A stretch of DNA of 64,000 nucleotides from Candidatus Desulfovibrio intestinipullorum (GCA_019113165.1 DXHV01000063.1:17974-81973); one strand, 5' to 3'. Counted from the first letter of the stretch, positions 9,027 through 18,251 are shown. Program-made: numbers and translations. Notes: generated by a model from the sequence alone, not told the origin.

Positions 9027-10205
9027 CTAGTCGATATTGTCTTCGGGCCCCCAGACTCTGTCGAGCTGCGGACCGGTGAGGTAGGAGCCGAGAACACGGA
9101 AATTGTTGCACAGGCCGCTCAGTTCAAGGAGAATGTCCCTGTATTCGGGTCTGGTCAGATCGTCTTCCACATCGGCAAAAAACACGTATTTCCAGCACTG
9201 GCCGAGCATGGGACGGGACTCAAGCTTGCGCATGTTGATATCGTGGTGCGCAAAGAGATTGAGAACCGAGGAAAGCGCGCCCGGCTTGTCAGGCGTGGTG
9301 AAGAGGATGGAGGTCTTGGAATGGTCGCTGAGGCTGCCCTTGTGCAGAGGCAGGCTGCCCAGGCGGTTCTGCGATCCCTCGCGGGCAATGATGACAAAGC
9401 GGGTCCAGTTGCCCGGCGCATCCTCAATACGCTTGGCCAGTATGTTGAGGCGCAGCATGTCGGCGAGATTGCCGTTGCCTATGGCTGCGCTGCCCGGTGT
9501 TTCCAAGGCCTTTCTGGCTGCCGCAGCCGTGGATTCCGTGGGAATGAGTGCTGCTGCAGGCAGATGTCCCCTGAGCCAGAAGGCACACTGGGACAGGGGC
9601 TGGGGGTGGGAATACACCGTGTGTATGGCCGAGAAGCTCTCTTCCTGGCTCAGCAGGCAGTGCGAGATGCGCGAGAAAAGCTCGGCCTGAATGCAGACCG
9701 GAAACTTCAGGAAGAGATCGAAGCTTATGCCCACGGTGCCCTGCAGGGAGTTTTCCAAGGGCACAACGCCGAGATCGCAGCTGCCGGCATTGACTTCCTC
9801 GAACACGGCGGGAAGATCCGTGCAGGCATGGAAATGGGCGCTGTGCCCCAGGTACTCCACGCCGGCAAAGTAGGAAAAGGTGCCTTCCGGTCCGAGATAG
9901 GCCACCCGCAGGGGCCGCTGCAGGGACCGGGAGGACGAGAAGATTTCCCGCCAGATGGAACGCAGGGCCGCTTCGGGCAGGGGACCCTGATTGCGCGAAC
10001 TCAGGCGCGCAAGAATTTCCTCCTCGCGCTGGGGTTTGAAGATCGTGCTCTTTTCGCCGGCCTTGATGCGTCCCACTTCCCTGCTGAGGGAGGAGCGCTC
10101 GTTGAGCAGCTCCAGGATTCGTTCGTCCACTTCGTCAATGCGGGCCCGTGTCCTGGACAGAAGCTCTTCGCGTGAAGGCTGTGCAGCCTGTTCTGTGTCA
10201 GCCAT
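9027..10205 (-). CDS. pheA: Bifunctional chorismate mutase / prephenate dehydratase (with ACT domain)
   Basis: N-terminal chorismate mutase RARIDEVDERILELLNERSSLSREVGRIK; YLGPEGTFSYFA; ACT-type KTSILFTTPDKPGALSSVLNLFAHHDINMRKLESRP. Confidence 0.95.
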   Translation of the reverse strand: MADTEQAAQPSREELLSRTRARIDEVDERILELLNERSSLSREVGRIKAGEKSTIFKPQREEEILARLSSRNQGPLPEAALRSIWREIFSSSRSLQRPLRVAYLGPEGTFSYFAGVEYLGHSAHFHACTDLPAVFEEVNAGSCDLGVVPLENSLQGTVGISFDLFLKFPVCIQAELFSRISHCLLSQEESFSAIHTVYSHPQPLSQCAFWLRGHLPAAALIPTESTAAAARKALETPGSAAIGNGNLADMLRLNILAKRIEDAPGNWTRFVIIAREGSQNRLGSLPLHKGSLSDHSKTSILFTTPDKPGALSSVLNLFAHHDINMRKLESRPMLGQCWKYVFFADVEDDLTRPEYRDILLELSGLCNNFRVLGSYLTGPQLDRVWGPEDNID

Positions 10206-10208
10206 GTC

Positions 10209-11189
10209 CTAGACCTCGGCAATTTCTTCCTTGATGCGCATGCCGAAATGCCGGCCGGCCTCGTCGATGCGGCAGAGGACCTTGTCACCAGGCTTCAGGT
10301 TGACCACGCTGATCGGAATGCCTCCGGGCGCCGTGAGACGGATGGTCTCGGCATTCTGCAGGAAGACGGCTCCCTGCTTCTCGCCGTCCTCGGTCTGCAC
10401 GCTGGCCTTCACGAGCAGCATGGGACGCACCTCAATCTTGACCCGCCCCACGGTGGTGATCAGGGTCTTACCGGTACTCTCCACGATCTGGACTTCGCTT
10501 CCGGCTCTGAGTTCCTCCAGATAGCACGTCCTGTCGTGCGGCAGCCGCGTATAGGCGTGCACTGCACCAGCGTTGATCCGAAAGGGACGAGCAGCAACGT
10601 ATTCGTTCTGCTCTGTCTCCGCGTGGACTAAAAAGGTGAAGTCGGAAGAATTGCCAACCAGCATGCCCTGGCCGCGGTGCAGCATGGAAATGGTGTCGCA
10701 GCAGACACGATGCCCCAGGCCGACCTGGGTCACGCTGGTCACCACGCCCTCGACCAGATGTTCGCTGGCAAGAGAGAGCTTGCACTGGGACACAATGGTC
10801 TTGAGTTCGGTGATGGCTTCGGGCAGGACCACAAGGCCTGTGACGCCGCGTTCCAGAATGCCGGAGGCAAGGACGGCTTCCTCCAGGGAACCCACTTCCG
10901 TGTACACGGCATCGCTCTGGGCCAGCAGGTTTTCGATGGGAATGATTTCCCAGCCCCTGGCCAGGGTGCACAGGCCCTGACGGCTCTTTTCCAGGTAGAC
11001 GGCCTCGTCTTCCTTGGCCTGCAGGGCCACGCAGGGCACGTCTTCGAGAGCCAGCACCGTGCACCGGGCAAGACCGGCAACCAGTTCGACCTTGTCGGCA
11101 GGCACAAGGAGGCCGTCCACGCCGGACTCGAGGGCCAGGGTTACCTCTTCCTTGCTGAAGGGTGAGGCTTTGAAATAAATGGCTGGCAT
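10209..11189 (-). CDS. aroB': 3-dehydroquinate synthase II (archaeal-type AroB')
   Basis: EVTSVTQVGLGHRVCCDTISMLHRGQGMLVGNSSDFTFLVHAET-like region and location beside the ADH synthase gene. Confidence 0.9.
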   Translation of the reverse strand: MPAIYFKASPFSKEEVTLALESGVDGLLVPADKVELVAGLARCTVLALEDVPCVALQAKEDEAVYLEKSRQGLCTLARGWEIIPIENLLAQSDAVYTEVGSLEEAVLASGILERGVTGLVVLPEAITELKTIVSQCKLSLASEHLVEGVVTSVTQVGLGHRVCCDTISMLHRGQGMLVGNSSDFTFLVHAETEQNEYVAARPFRINAGAVHAYTRLPHDRTCYLEELRAGSEVQIVESTGKTLITTVGRVKIEVRPMLLVKASVQTEDGEKQGAVFLQNAETIRLTAPGGIPISVVNLKPGDKVLCRIDEAGRHFGMRIKEEIAEV

Positions 11190-11194
11190 GGGGA

Positions 11195-11992
11195 CTATTC
11201 TCCTACGATTCTGAGGGCGGTTTCGACGTCGGCATCCTCGTGGACCAGGGCACGCAGGGCGCGGACCATCTGGACACGCTTGGGATGGGCAAAGACGTTG
11301 CGGCCCATGGACAGACCGGAGCCGCCGGCCTTGAGGGAATCGTAGACCATGGTCAGCACGTCACGGGTGGATTCCATGCGCGGACCGCCGGCAATGACCA
11401 CAGGCACGCAGCAGGTGGCCACCACGTCGGCAAAGCTGGCCATGTCGCCGGTGTAGGAGACCTTCACGATGTCGGCGCCCAGTTCCACACCAACCCTGGC
11501 GCAGTGGGCCACCACTTCGGGAGCGTAGGAGTTCTTGATCTTGGGACCGCGGCCGTACATCATGGCCAGCAGCGGCATGCCCCAGTTGTCGGCAGCCTCG
11601 GCCACGCGGCCGAGATCGGAAAGCATCTTTTCCTCGTTGGGATCGCCCAGGTTCACATGGACGGACACGCAGTCTGCACCGTGACGGATGCCTTCTTCCA
11701 CGGAGGAGACCAGTGCCTTGTAATTGCTCTGGGGAGAGAGGTCCGTGGAGGCAGACAGGTGGACAATGAGGCCAATGTCGGAACCGGCCCGGCGGTAGGA
11801 GCAGCGGATGAGACCCTTGTGCATGAGAACGGCATCGGCGCCACCCTGGGCCATGTCATTCACGGTTTCCTTCATGTCCAGAAGGCCGGGGACAGCACCC
11901 ATGGAGACACCGTGGTCCATGGGAACGATGATGGTTCGACCGTTGTTGCGGTTGATGATGCGTTCGAGGCGGATTTGTTTGCCGAAGTACAT
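11195..11992 (-). CDS. aroA': 2-amino-3,7-dideoxy-D-threo-hept-6-ulosonate (ADH) synthase, class I aldolase-like (archaeal-type AroA')
   Basis: IIVPMDHGVSMGAVPGL, GADIVKVSYTGD Schiff-base lysine region, VIAGGPRMES. Confidence 0.92.
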   Translation of the reverse strand: MYFGKQIRLERIINRNNGRTIIVPMDHGVSMGAVPGLLDMKETVNDMAQGGADAVLMHKGLIRCSYRRAGSDIGLIVHLSASTDLSPQSNYKALVSSVEEGIRHGADCVSVHVNLGDPNEEKMLSDLGRVAEAADNWGMPLLAMMYGRGPKIKNSYAPEVVAHCARVGVELGADIVKVSYTGDMASFADVVATCCVPVVIAGGPRMESTRDVLTMVYDSLKAGGSGLSMGRNVFAHPKRVQMVRALRALVHEDADVETALRIVGE

Positions 11993-12047
11993 GGGGATGC
12001 TCCTTTCCCTGGTGAATCAAGGACTCTTGGTGGAGAGTGATTTTTTT

Positions 12048-12149
12048 CCGGCGGCAAAGAAAAAGGCCGCCGGCTGTGTAAGAAGCCTGCGGCCTGTTGA
12101 GCTCACTTTTGCAAGGACGTCAGCAAAGCTCCCGACCACAGGCTCTTCT
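12048..12149 (-). promoter_or_regulatory. Putative transcription attenuator with competing antiterminator/terminator hairpins upstream of aroA'
   Basis: Minus strand: terminator arms at 12085-12095 (AGGCCGCAGGC) and 12064-12074 (GCCGGCGGCCT), then TTTTTCTTT. The segment 12136-12149 (AGAAGAGCCTGTGG) is complementary to 12081-12092 (CCGCAGGCTTCT). Confidence 0.75.
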
Positions 12150-12221
12150 AAAGTACACAAAATAGAACCAGCGGCTGCTGGCTTCATTTGCGAAGGAAGA
12201 GGTGGCGGAGAGGCAGAGCAT
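12120..12221 (-). CDS. 33-aa aromatic-rich leader peptide MLCLSATSSFANEASSRWFYFVYFRRACGRELC
   Basis: ATG at 12221 preceded by AAGGAA SD; W-F-Y-F-V-Y-F run; stop just before the hairpins; next gene is the first of an aromatic biosynthesis operon. Confidence 0.75.
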   Translation of the reverse strand: MLCLSATSSFANEASSRWFYFVYFRRACGRELC

Positions 12222-12308
12222 GAAGATGTTCCTTGTTGTTTCCCTGGACAGGAAAACTGTGCAGGGGAAAAATTTGATGGGATAGATGTACGCCTGACCG
12301 GCCTTTTC

Positions 12309-12314
12309 TGTCAA
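12309..12314 (-). promoter_or_regulatory. Candidate -35 (TTGACA) of the aromatic operon promoter; -10 weak around TACATCTAT
   Basis: Minus strand TTGACAGAAAAGGCCGGTCAGGCGTACATCTAT, about 90 nt upstream of the leader peptide ATG. Confidence 0.4.
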
Positions 12315-12383
12315 GAAAGGAGACACAATTTTTTTGTCTGCCAGCATGTCATTTTGGTGACGGCGTGCAACATGTCTGAATGA

Positions 12384-13421
12384 CTATTTTTCCCTGTCGG
12401 CAGGAGCGGGTTTTGCCAAAGGATCCTTCTTCGGGCGCAGTTTGCGCTTGTGCAGTCTGTTCAGGATGAAGTTCAGGCAGGTTTCGCCCTCGGGCACGGC
12501 AGAGACGGGGAATTCGGCGCGTCCCAGGCTGCGGTGGCCACCTGCAGAGCCCACATCGTGGAAGCAGGCATCGGCCAGCCTGCCTATGTCGCGGGTACCG
12601 TCGCCCCTGAAGATGACCACCACGGTTTCCTTCTGCACAAGGCCGCTCACGGCTATCCAGCGCAGTCCGTGCACGCGGGTGAAGAAGTCCGCTATGGCCA
12701 CGAGCAGGTCGGCATTCTGCACATCGCCCACCCAGGCATGAAAGCCTGTGCCCCGGCATTCGCTGAGATTGCGGAAGGCCCTGGAAAAGAGCGGCAGCCA
12801 GGAGCGCAGGTATTCGCTGCGAGTGATGCGGCGCAGGAGCATGGGATCGGATCTCGCCGAGAGCCATTGATAGGCATCAAAGTCGTTCTTGCCGCCGCTG
12901 CGCTCGAAGAGGGCCGTGTCCGTGCGTATGCCGAGGAGCATGGCCGTGGCCAGCCTGGGACTCGGGCGCAGGCCAAGGCCGCGCAGGTATTCGCAGAAAA
13001 TGGTGCAGGTAGCCCCTGCCTGCGGGCGGATGTCCACCAGTCTGAGGTCCAGATCGGCGTACTCTTCCGGCTTGGGCGGATGGTGATCCACAATGACGGA
13101 AAAGGGTATGCCGCTGAAATTCTTGTGATGGTGGGGCTGGCCGTCCACTATGGCAAAGTGCGTGTACTGTTCCAGATACTCTTCCTTCCAGGGCGCACTG
13201 TCCGTATGCAGATAGCGCATGAAGGCCAGATTGTCGGGACGGGTGATTTCGTTGATGCGGTAGATGTCCACCCTGGTCCGTGCGGCCATGATGCGCTTGA
13301 GTGCTGCGGCAGCGCCCATGGCATCGGGATCGGCATTGATGACGATGCACCAGCGCTGATCCCTGGTGACGGTCCTGAGCCAGTCCTTCAAGGCCTGCAG
13401 AGCTTTTCCTCGTGGAACCAT
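12384..13421 (-). CDS. DHH/DHHA1-family phosphoesterase (NrnA / exopolyphosphatase-like)
   Basis: VINADPDAMGAAAALKRI, VIVDHHPP (DHH motif), C-terminal GSAGGHRSLGRA (DHHA1). Confidence 0.85.
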   Translation of the reverse strand: MVPRGKALQALKDWLRTVTRDQRWCIVINADPDAMGAAAALKRIMAARTRVDIYRINEITRPDNLAFMRYLHTDSAPWKEEYLEQYTHFAIVDGQPHHHKNFSGIPFSVIVDHHPPKPEEYADLDLRLVDIRPQAGATCTIFCEYLRGLGLRPSPRLATAMLLGIRTDTALFERSGGKNDFDAYQWLSARSDPMLLRRITRSEYLRSWLPLFSRAFRNLSECRGTGFHAWVGDVQNADLLVAIADFFTRVHGLRWIAVSGLVQKETVVVIFRGDGTRDIGRLADACFHDVGSAGGHRSLGRAEFPVSAVPEGETCLNFILNRLHKRKLRPKKDPLAKPAPADREK

Positions 13422-13551
13422 AAGCGTTGTGCCCCCTGGCAGTTTCTCGTGGATGGAGTGTGCGGTAGTGTGCCGGAAACTATGTGTCTGGCAGATGCTG
13501 TCTGGAGGGATTTGGGGAGGATCGTTCTGCAGGACGAGAGCCCCGTTGCCC

Positions 13552-14403
13552 TTATCCCCGTGCCGCGCACCAGAGCTCGTGGACACAGGGCAGGGAGGCA
13601 CAGACGCCCTGCCAGCTGAAGACTTCCAGCACATGGACGCAGGTTGTGGGCACGCGGGCCATGATGTGTTCCGCAAGCTTCCGTTCCCTGTCCGCGAGGG
13701 TGCTCACGGGCAGGTGCCTGCCCCGTTCGTCCACAAGATTCCAGTGGATCATGGACGCTTGGGCAAGAATTGCCTCCTCCAGAAGTGCCGCATGATGGTA
13801 GCGCAAGAGGTGGCCAAAATCCAGACACAGGCCGGAGCCTTCGGGCAGCAGGGGCGCATGGCCAAGCACTTCCTGCAGGCTGTTGTGCCGCGTGTTTTCC
13901 CAGCAGAGGGGCAGGCTCCACCCGTCGCGCAGGAGTGCTTCTGCAAGGACGTGCCGGAAGTGCCGCATCTGCAGCCAGGCCTGGTCTGCCGGTCGTGCCG
14001 GCGGATGGATAACGGCGCAGCGCGGGGCAAGAGAGCGGATTTTTCTGACAAGCTCAAGACAGATGCCGGCACAGAGTTCTGCCTCGTCCAGCAGGCTGTG
14101 TGCCTGGGGAAGGGGGTCTTCCCTGTGCCAGGGCAGATCCAGGGGCAGGTGGACATGATAGCCCAGGGGCAGGCCGGCTTCCGGCAGATCGTCTGCGGTA
14201 TAGCGCAGGCAGGCTGCGGTCTCGAAGAAGCACAGGGCCACTTCCGGAACCCGGCCCTGCAGAAAGCGGCAGTTTTCGGCAACGGAGCCGGGCTGTACCC
14301 AGGAGGGCACGGCCCAGTGAAAGTCCGGCGAGAGCCGTGACAGGGTCAGTTCCGGCGACAGTTCGAGGGAAGGTGCGCAGGATGGTTCGCAGGGATGGGA
14401 CAT
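13552..14403 (-). CDS. Xylose-isomerase-like TIM barrel protein, CbiR-like (cobamide remodeling phosphodiesterase family) candidate
   Basis: PSWVQPGSVAENCRFL ... EVALCFFET ... YHVHLPLDLPW ... CAVIHPP ... CWENT ... CLDFGHLL ... IHWNLVDERGRHLPV resembles AP-endonuclease-2/CbiR proteins of Desulfovibrio and Akkermansia as recalled; no search possible. Confidence 0.55.
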   Translation of the reverse strand: MSHPCEPSCAPSLELSPELTLSRLSPDFHWAVPSWVQPGSVAENCRFLQGRVPEVALCFFETAACLRYTADDLPEAGLPLGYHVHLPLDLPWHREDPLPQAHSLLDEAELCAGICLELVRKIRSLAPRCAVIHPPARPADQAWLQMRHFRHVLAEALLRDGWSLPLCWENTRHNSLQEVLGHAPLLPEGSGLCLDFGHLLRYHHAALLEEAILAQASMIHWNLVDERGRHLPVSTLADRERKLAEHIMARVPTTCVHVLEVFSWQGVCASLPCVHELWCAARG

Positions 14404-14616
14404 GCAGGGAGAGAGGCTGAAGGAAAGGGAAAAAGGGGGAAGGGAGAGAGGCAGGATACGGAAGGAAGGGGAAAAGTGCCAGTGCCTGGCCGGCAGGGGG
14501 ATGGCTCCTGCCGGGCGTTGCGAAGCCATGCCCTTGCTGTCGCCACGGCCGGCGCCAGGGCGGCTCTTTTTGGCAAAGGCCTGGCAACGCAGGAGTCCGT
14601 GCAGGCAGCAGGGGAT

Positions 14617-16041
14617 TCAGCGCGCTGCCGGTGCGCTGCGGAAATAGCGCGGTATCTCTATGCTCGCCGTGAGCCCTCCCCCGGGATTGTTGCGCAGGGA
14701 AAGCTTTGCCTGATCCAGGGCCGCCATATTGCGTGCAATGGAAAGACCCAGTCCGGTTCCGCCAAGGTGGGTGTTGCGCGAGTTGTCCAGGCGGTAATAG
14801 GGCATGAACACGCGCTCGATCTTGTCGTCCGGAATGCCCGGCCCATTGTCGGAAATTTCTATGCGTACCATGTCTTCGACGACAAGAATGCGTACCCTGG
14901 CGCTGTCGGCATAGGTCAGGGCGTTGTTGAGCAGATTGTTCACGCAGCGCTTCAGGCAGGAAGGCCGTGCCTTGACAAGCAGGGGGCCCGCCACGGGGTC
15001 CGCCTCGAGGGGCACATGCGTTCCGTCAAGAGCAACGTCGTCCACAATGCTCTGCAAAAAGGCCCGGATGTCCAGAGGAACCTGCTTTTCTGCCGAGGTG
15101 TGGCTCTTTGCGAAATCAAGCCCCCTGGCCACGAAAAGTTCGAGATCGTCCAGATCCATGCCCAGCTTCTCGCTTTCCGCCCTGGGATGGAGGTGCTCGA
15201 GGCGCAGGCGCGCACGGGTCAGCGGCGTGCGCAGATCATGGGCAATGGCCGTCATGAGGCGGTTGCGTTCCTCGAAACTTGCACAAATGCGTTCACGCAT
15301 GAGATTGAAGGACTGGGCGACCTCCCGCACTTCCCTGGTCCCTGTTTCCGGAAGGGGCTGAAAGATTTCCGGATTGCGGCCAAAGGCATCGGCACATGCG
15401 GCAAGCTTGCGCAGGGGCTTTGTGGAATGCAGAACAAGAGCGGTCACCAGCGCTGCCAGAGCGATGACCACAAGCAGTGTCAGATACCTGTAGACGAGTG
15501 TTTCCCTGGCGCCGTGATCGCGCTTGTGCCCGACAGTCATCCATGTTCCATCCTCAAGGCGTATGGCCGTGAGCATGTAGGGGACGGGATAGCGCGGATC
15601 CGGATCCTTGTTGCCGCCAAGCGTCTTGATCAGGAATTCCCGCTCGATACCTGCACGGGCAAAGCTTTGTGCAAGAGCCTGGGAGTACAGTCTGATGGGC
15701 TTCGAGTCGACAGGGGTCATGTCTGGCCTTGTGTCCGTATAGCGGAAGAAGACATCCACGCCTGCATCGCCATTGGAGTAGACACTGCGTATGATATCCA
15801 CATAGGCCTGCCGCTCTTCCCTGGGCAGTCGTTCCAGAATGCGCGTGTAGACGACCATGCGCATGGCGGCTTCCTGTATGCCCAGGCCGCGGTGAAAGGT
15901 GCGCAGTTCGCTCCAGAGCACGGAATTGGCCAGTTCAATGCCTGCCAGACCCAGGACAAGGAGCACGACAAGTCGTGCGACCAGGGTATCGAAGGGGCGC
16001 CAGCGCAGAATCTTGCGCCAGATGTTATTTGATCTTGTCAC
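14617..16041 (-). CDS. Two-component sensor histidine kinase (EnvZ-like, HAMP)
   Basis: Two TM segments; H-box AIAHDLRTPLTRARLRLEHL; N/G boxes NNLLNNALTYAD, DNGPGIPDDKIERVFMPYYR, GTGLGLSIARNM. Confidence 0.93.
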   Translation of the reverse strand: MTRSNNIWRKILRWRPFDTLVARLVVLLVLGLAGIELANSVLWSELRTFHRGLGIQEAAMRMVVYTRILERLPREERQAYVDIIRSVYSNGDAGVDVFFRYTDTRPDMTPVDSKPIRLYSQALAQSFARAGIEREFLIKTLGGNKDPDPRYPVPYMLTAIRLEDGTWMTVGHKRDHGARETLVYRYLTLLVVIALAALVTALVLHSTKPLRKLAACADAFGRNPEIFQPLPETGTREVREVAQSFNLMRERICASFEERNRLMTAIAHDLRTPLTRARLRLEHLHPRAESEKLGMDLDDLELFVARGLDFAKSHTSAEKQVPLDIRAFLQSIVDDVALDGTHVPLEADPVAGPLLVKARPSCLKRCVNNLLNNALTYADSARVRILVVEDMVRIEISDNGPGIPDDKIERVFMPYYRLDNSRNTHLGGTGLGLSIARNMAALDQAKLSLRNNPGGGLTASIEIPRYFRSAPAAR

Positions 16042-16778
16042 GCCAGTTTTCCGATGAACATGTAGCCTGTGCCACGCAGGGTACGGATGAGACGGGGAGA
16101 GCGGCTTTCGTCGCGCAGCTTGCCGCGAAGGCGGCTCACCTGCACGTCTATGCTGCGATCATAGATGTCCTGCCCCTGACCGCACATGTGATCGAGGATG
16201 CGTTCGCGTGTCAGTACCATGTTGGGGTGGCTGAGAAAGAGGTTCAGCAGCCGGAATTCCATGGTGCTCAGGGGCACGATCACCCCGTCCTCGTCTTCCA
16301 GGTGCCGCTCAAGGGTGTGCAGATGCCAGCCCTCGAAGGAGATGATGTGTTCCCTGCTGTCCGTGTGCCCTGATTCGTCTCTGCAGGGCGTTCTTCTGCT
16401 TCTGCGCAGGAGAGCCCGTATTCGCGCCACAAGTTCCCGCGTCTGAAAGGGCTTGGCGATATAGTCGTCTCCTCCCATTTCCAGACCGAGAACACGGTCC
16501 ACCGTGTCGCCGAGAGCAGAGAGAAAGATGATGGGAATGTGCGTATTGGGGTAGCCTGGGGTGCGCACTCTCTTGCACAGGATCAGGCCATCCTCGCCAG
16601 GCAGCATGATGTCCAGCAGGATGATGTCAAAGAGCTCTCCCTTGCGAAAGAGCGCGAACATGTCCTCGCCACTGGCGACAGACACGACGTCCATATGGTA
16701 GCATTCGAGACTTCTGGTGGTCAGTTCCCTGATTGCCGGGTCGTCGTCCACCAGCAGGACACGGATATTCTTGTGCAT
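16038..16778 (-). CDS. OmpR-family response regulator
   Basis: VLLVDDDPAIREL, DIILLDIMLPGEDG, KPFQTREL; winged-helix SRLRGKLRDESRSPRLIRTLRGTGYMF. Overlaps the kinase start by 4 nt. Confidence 0.95.
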   Translation of the reverse strand: MHKNIRVLLVDDDPAIRELTTRSLECYHMDVVSVASGEDMFALFRKGELFDIILLDIMLPGEDGLILCKRVRTPGYPNTHIPIIFLSALGDTVDRVLGLEMGGDDYIAKPFQTRELVARIRALLRRSRRTPCRDESGHTDSREHIISFEGWHLHTLERHLEDEDGVIVPLSTMEFRLLNLFLSHPNMVLTRERILDHMCGQGQDIYDRSIDVQVSRLRGKLRDESRSPRLIRTLRGTGYMFIGKLA

Positions 16779-17080
16779 GACCTCCTCCCTTCCTGACGGC
16801 CAGGGGCCGTTAAGGCCGGCTTTCCGAACAGCACGGAAAAGCCGGCTCAGTACAGGAGAAGGCAGGACGGCATCGCGTCACCGGGACAGCAGGGAATGGC
16901 GGGAACGGGCAGAGAGCCGTTTCCCCGGGGACTGGAGCGCCCTGCGCGCTGATGAAGGGGGGCTGGAAGGACAAGGAAAACTCCGGGAGGTGCATTTTTT
17001 TGCAACTCCTGGTGAAAATTAGCACACACGTCCCGGAAAAACAAGGAATTGAATTTCGTTTTCCTGTCAGCCCCTCCTCG

Positions 17081-17908
17081 TCAGCTTCGCCGCAGCTGGT
17101 ATTTGACAGGCACAAGCACGGTAAAGCCTGCGCCGGTCACTCCCGTATTCAGCCCCTTCAGGCGTTCGGCAAGCCGTGCGCTTTCCAGATCCAGGGATCC
17201 TATGCCGCAGTTCTTCGAAACGGTCGCCTGCTTGACCATGCCATTGGCGGCGATGCGCACGCGCAGCATCACGGTGCCCTGGGCGCCGGCCCGCCTGGCC
17301 TGTCTCGGGTAGCGCTTGTTCTTTTCAATGGCCTCCATGAGGACGGCAAGAGCCTGCTGGCGGGAGGCGGCCGAGACTTCGACCCGTGCCCCGTCCGCTG
17401 CCCCGCCCTTGACACCAGCCTGAGGCTTGCCCTTTCCTATGGCGACCGACTCGGTCATCATGGAAGGTGTGGTGACAGTCCGGCGAGGCGCCTTCTTCCT
17501 TGGCCTGGGTTTGGGGGCGGGCTTGGGCTTCGGTTTGGGCTCCGGCTTTTTTTCCACCACTTTCGGAGGTTCAGGGGGCGGGCTGACCTTGGGCGGATCC
17601 GGCTTCTTTTCAAGCTGCGGAGCGGAAATGGGCGAGGAGTCGGCAAGAAGCCTGCGGCGCTCGCTTTCCTCGACCCGTTGCGCGGGATCTTCGGGCGCCT
17701 CATAGCGCATGTTGAGCACAAGGGCTCTGGCCTTTGGCAGGTAGAGCTTGGGCTGTTCGGCAAAAAGGACAAAGGGCACCACGAGGCTTGCGGCCAGAAG
17801 TGCCGTGACGCCCCAGGCAATCCGCCTGCTGGCCTGCCATGCCAGGTGGTCACGAACCTCAACGATCAGAGGGAGCACGCGTACTGATGACAAAACGGCC
17901 TCCTTCAC
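17081..17908 (-). CDS. tonB: TonB-family energy transducer
   Basis: Pro/Lys-rich spacer KKPEPKPKPKPAPKPRPRKK; C-terminal YPRQARRAGAQGTVMLRVRIAANGMVKQATV. Confidence 0.92.
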   Translation of the reverse strand: MKEAVLSSVRVLPLIVEVRDHLAWQASRRIAWGVTALLAASLVVPFVLFAEQPKLYLPKARALVLNMRYEAPEDPAQRVEESERRRLLADSSPISAPQLEKKPDPPKVSPPPEPPKVVEKKPEPKPKPKPAPKPRPRKKAPRRTVTTPSMMTESVAIGKGKPQAGVKGGAADGARVEVSAASRQQALAVLMEAIEKNKRYPRQARRAGAQGTVMLRVRIAANGMVKQATVSKNCGIGSLDLESARLAERLKGLNTGVTGAGFTVLVPVKYQLRRS

Positions 17909-18251
17909 GCTGTTTCGCTATGTCCACCACCTCCACGAAGGACTGGAAGGGCGCTTTCGCGTCCACATGCAGGTCGAGCAGGGCATCCGGCATGCGGGCG
18001 AGCAGGGCCACAAGCTCCTCCTTCGCCACTTCTTCCTGGTTGTGGTAGAGCCGTCCGTCCTCGCGCACGCTGACAACTATTTCCCGCGGGCGTTCGGAAA
18101 GCCGAGCAGCCATTTCGGACTTGGGCAGGATGATGTCAAGAACAGGCTTGCTGAATGTCGTGGTCATGATGAAGAAGACAAGCAGCATGAAAACGCAGTC
18201 AATCAGAGGCGTTATGTCAATGCTGTCCTCTTCCTCGAAATCATCAAGCAT
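17859..18251 (-). CDS. exbD: ExbD-family biopolymer transport protein
   Basis: IDITPLIDCVFMLLVFFIMTTTF; located beside exbB and tonB. Confidence 0.93.
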   Translation of the reverse strand: MLDDFEEEDSIDITPLIDCVFMLLVFFIMTTTFSKPVLDIILPKSEMAARLSERPREIVVSVREDGRLYHNQEEVAKEELVALLARMPDALLDLHVDAKAPFQSFVEVVDIAKQREGGRFVISTRAPSDR

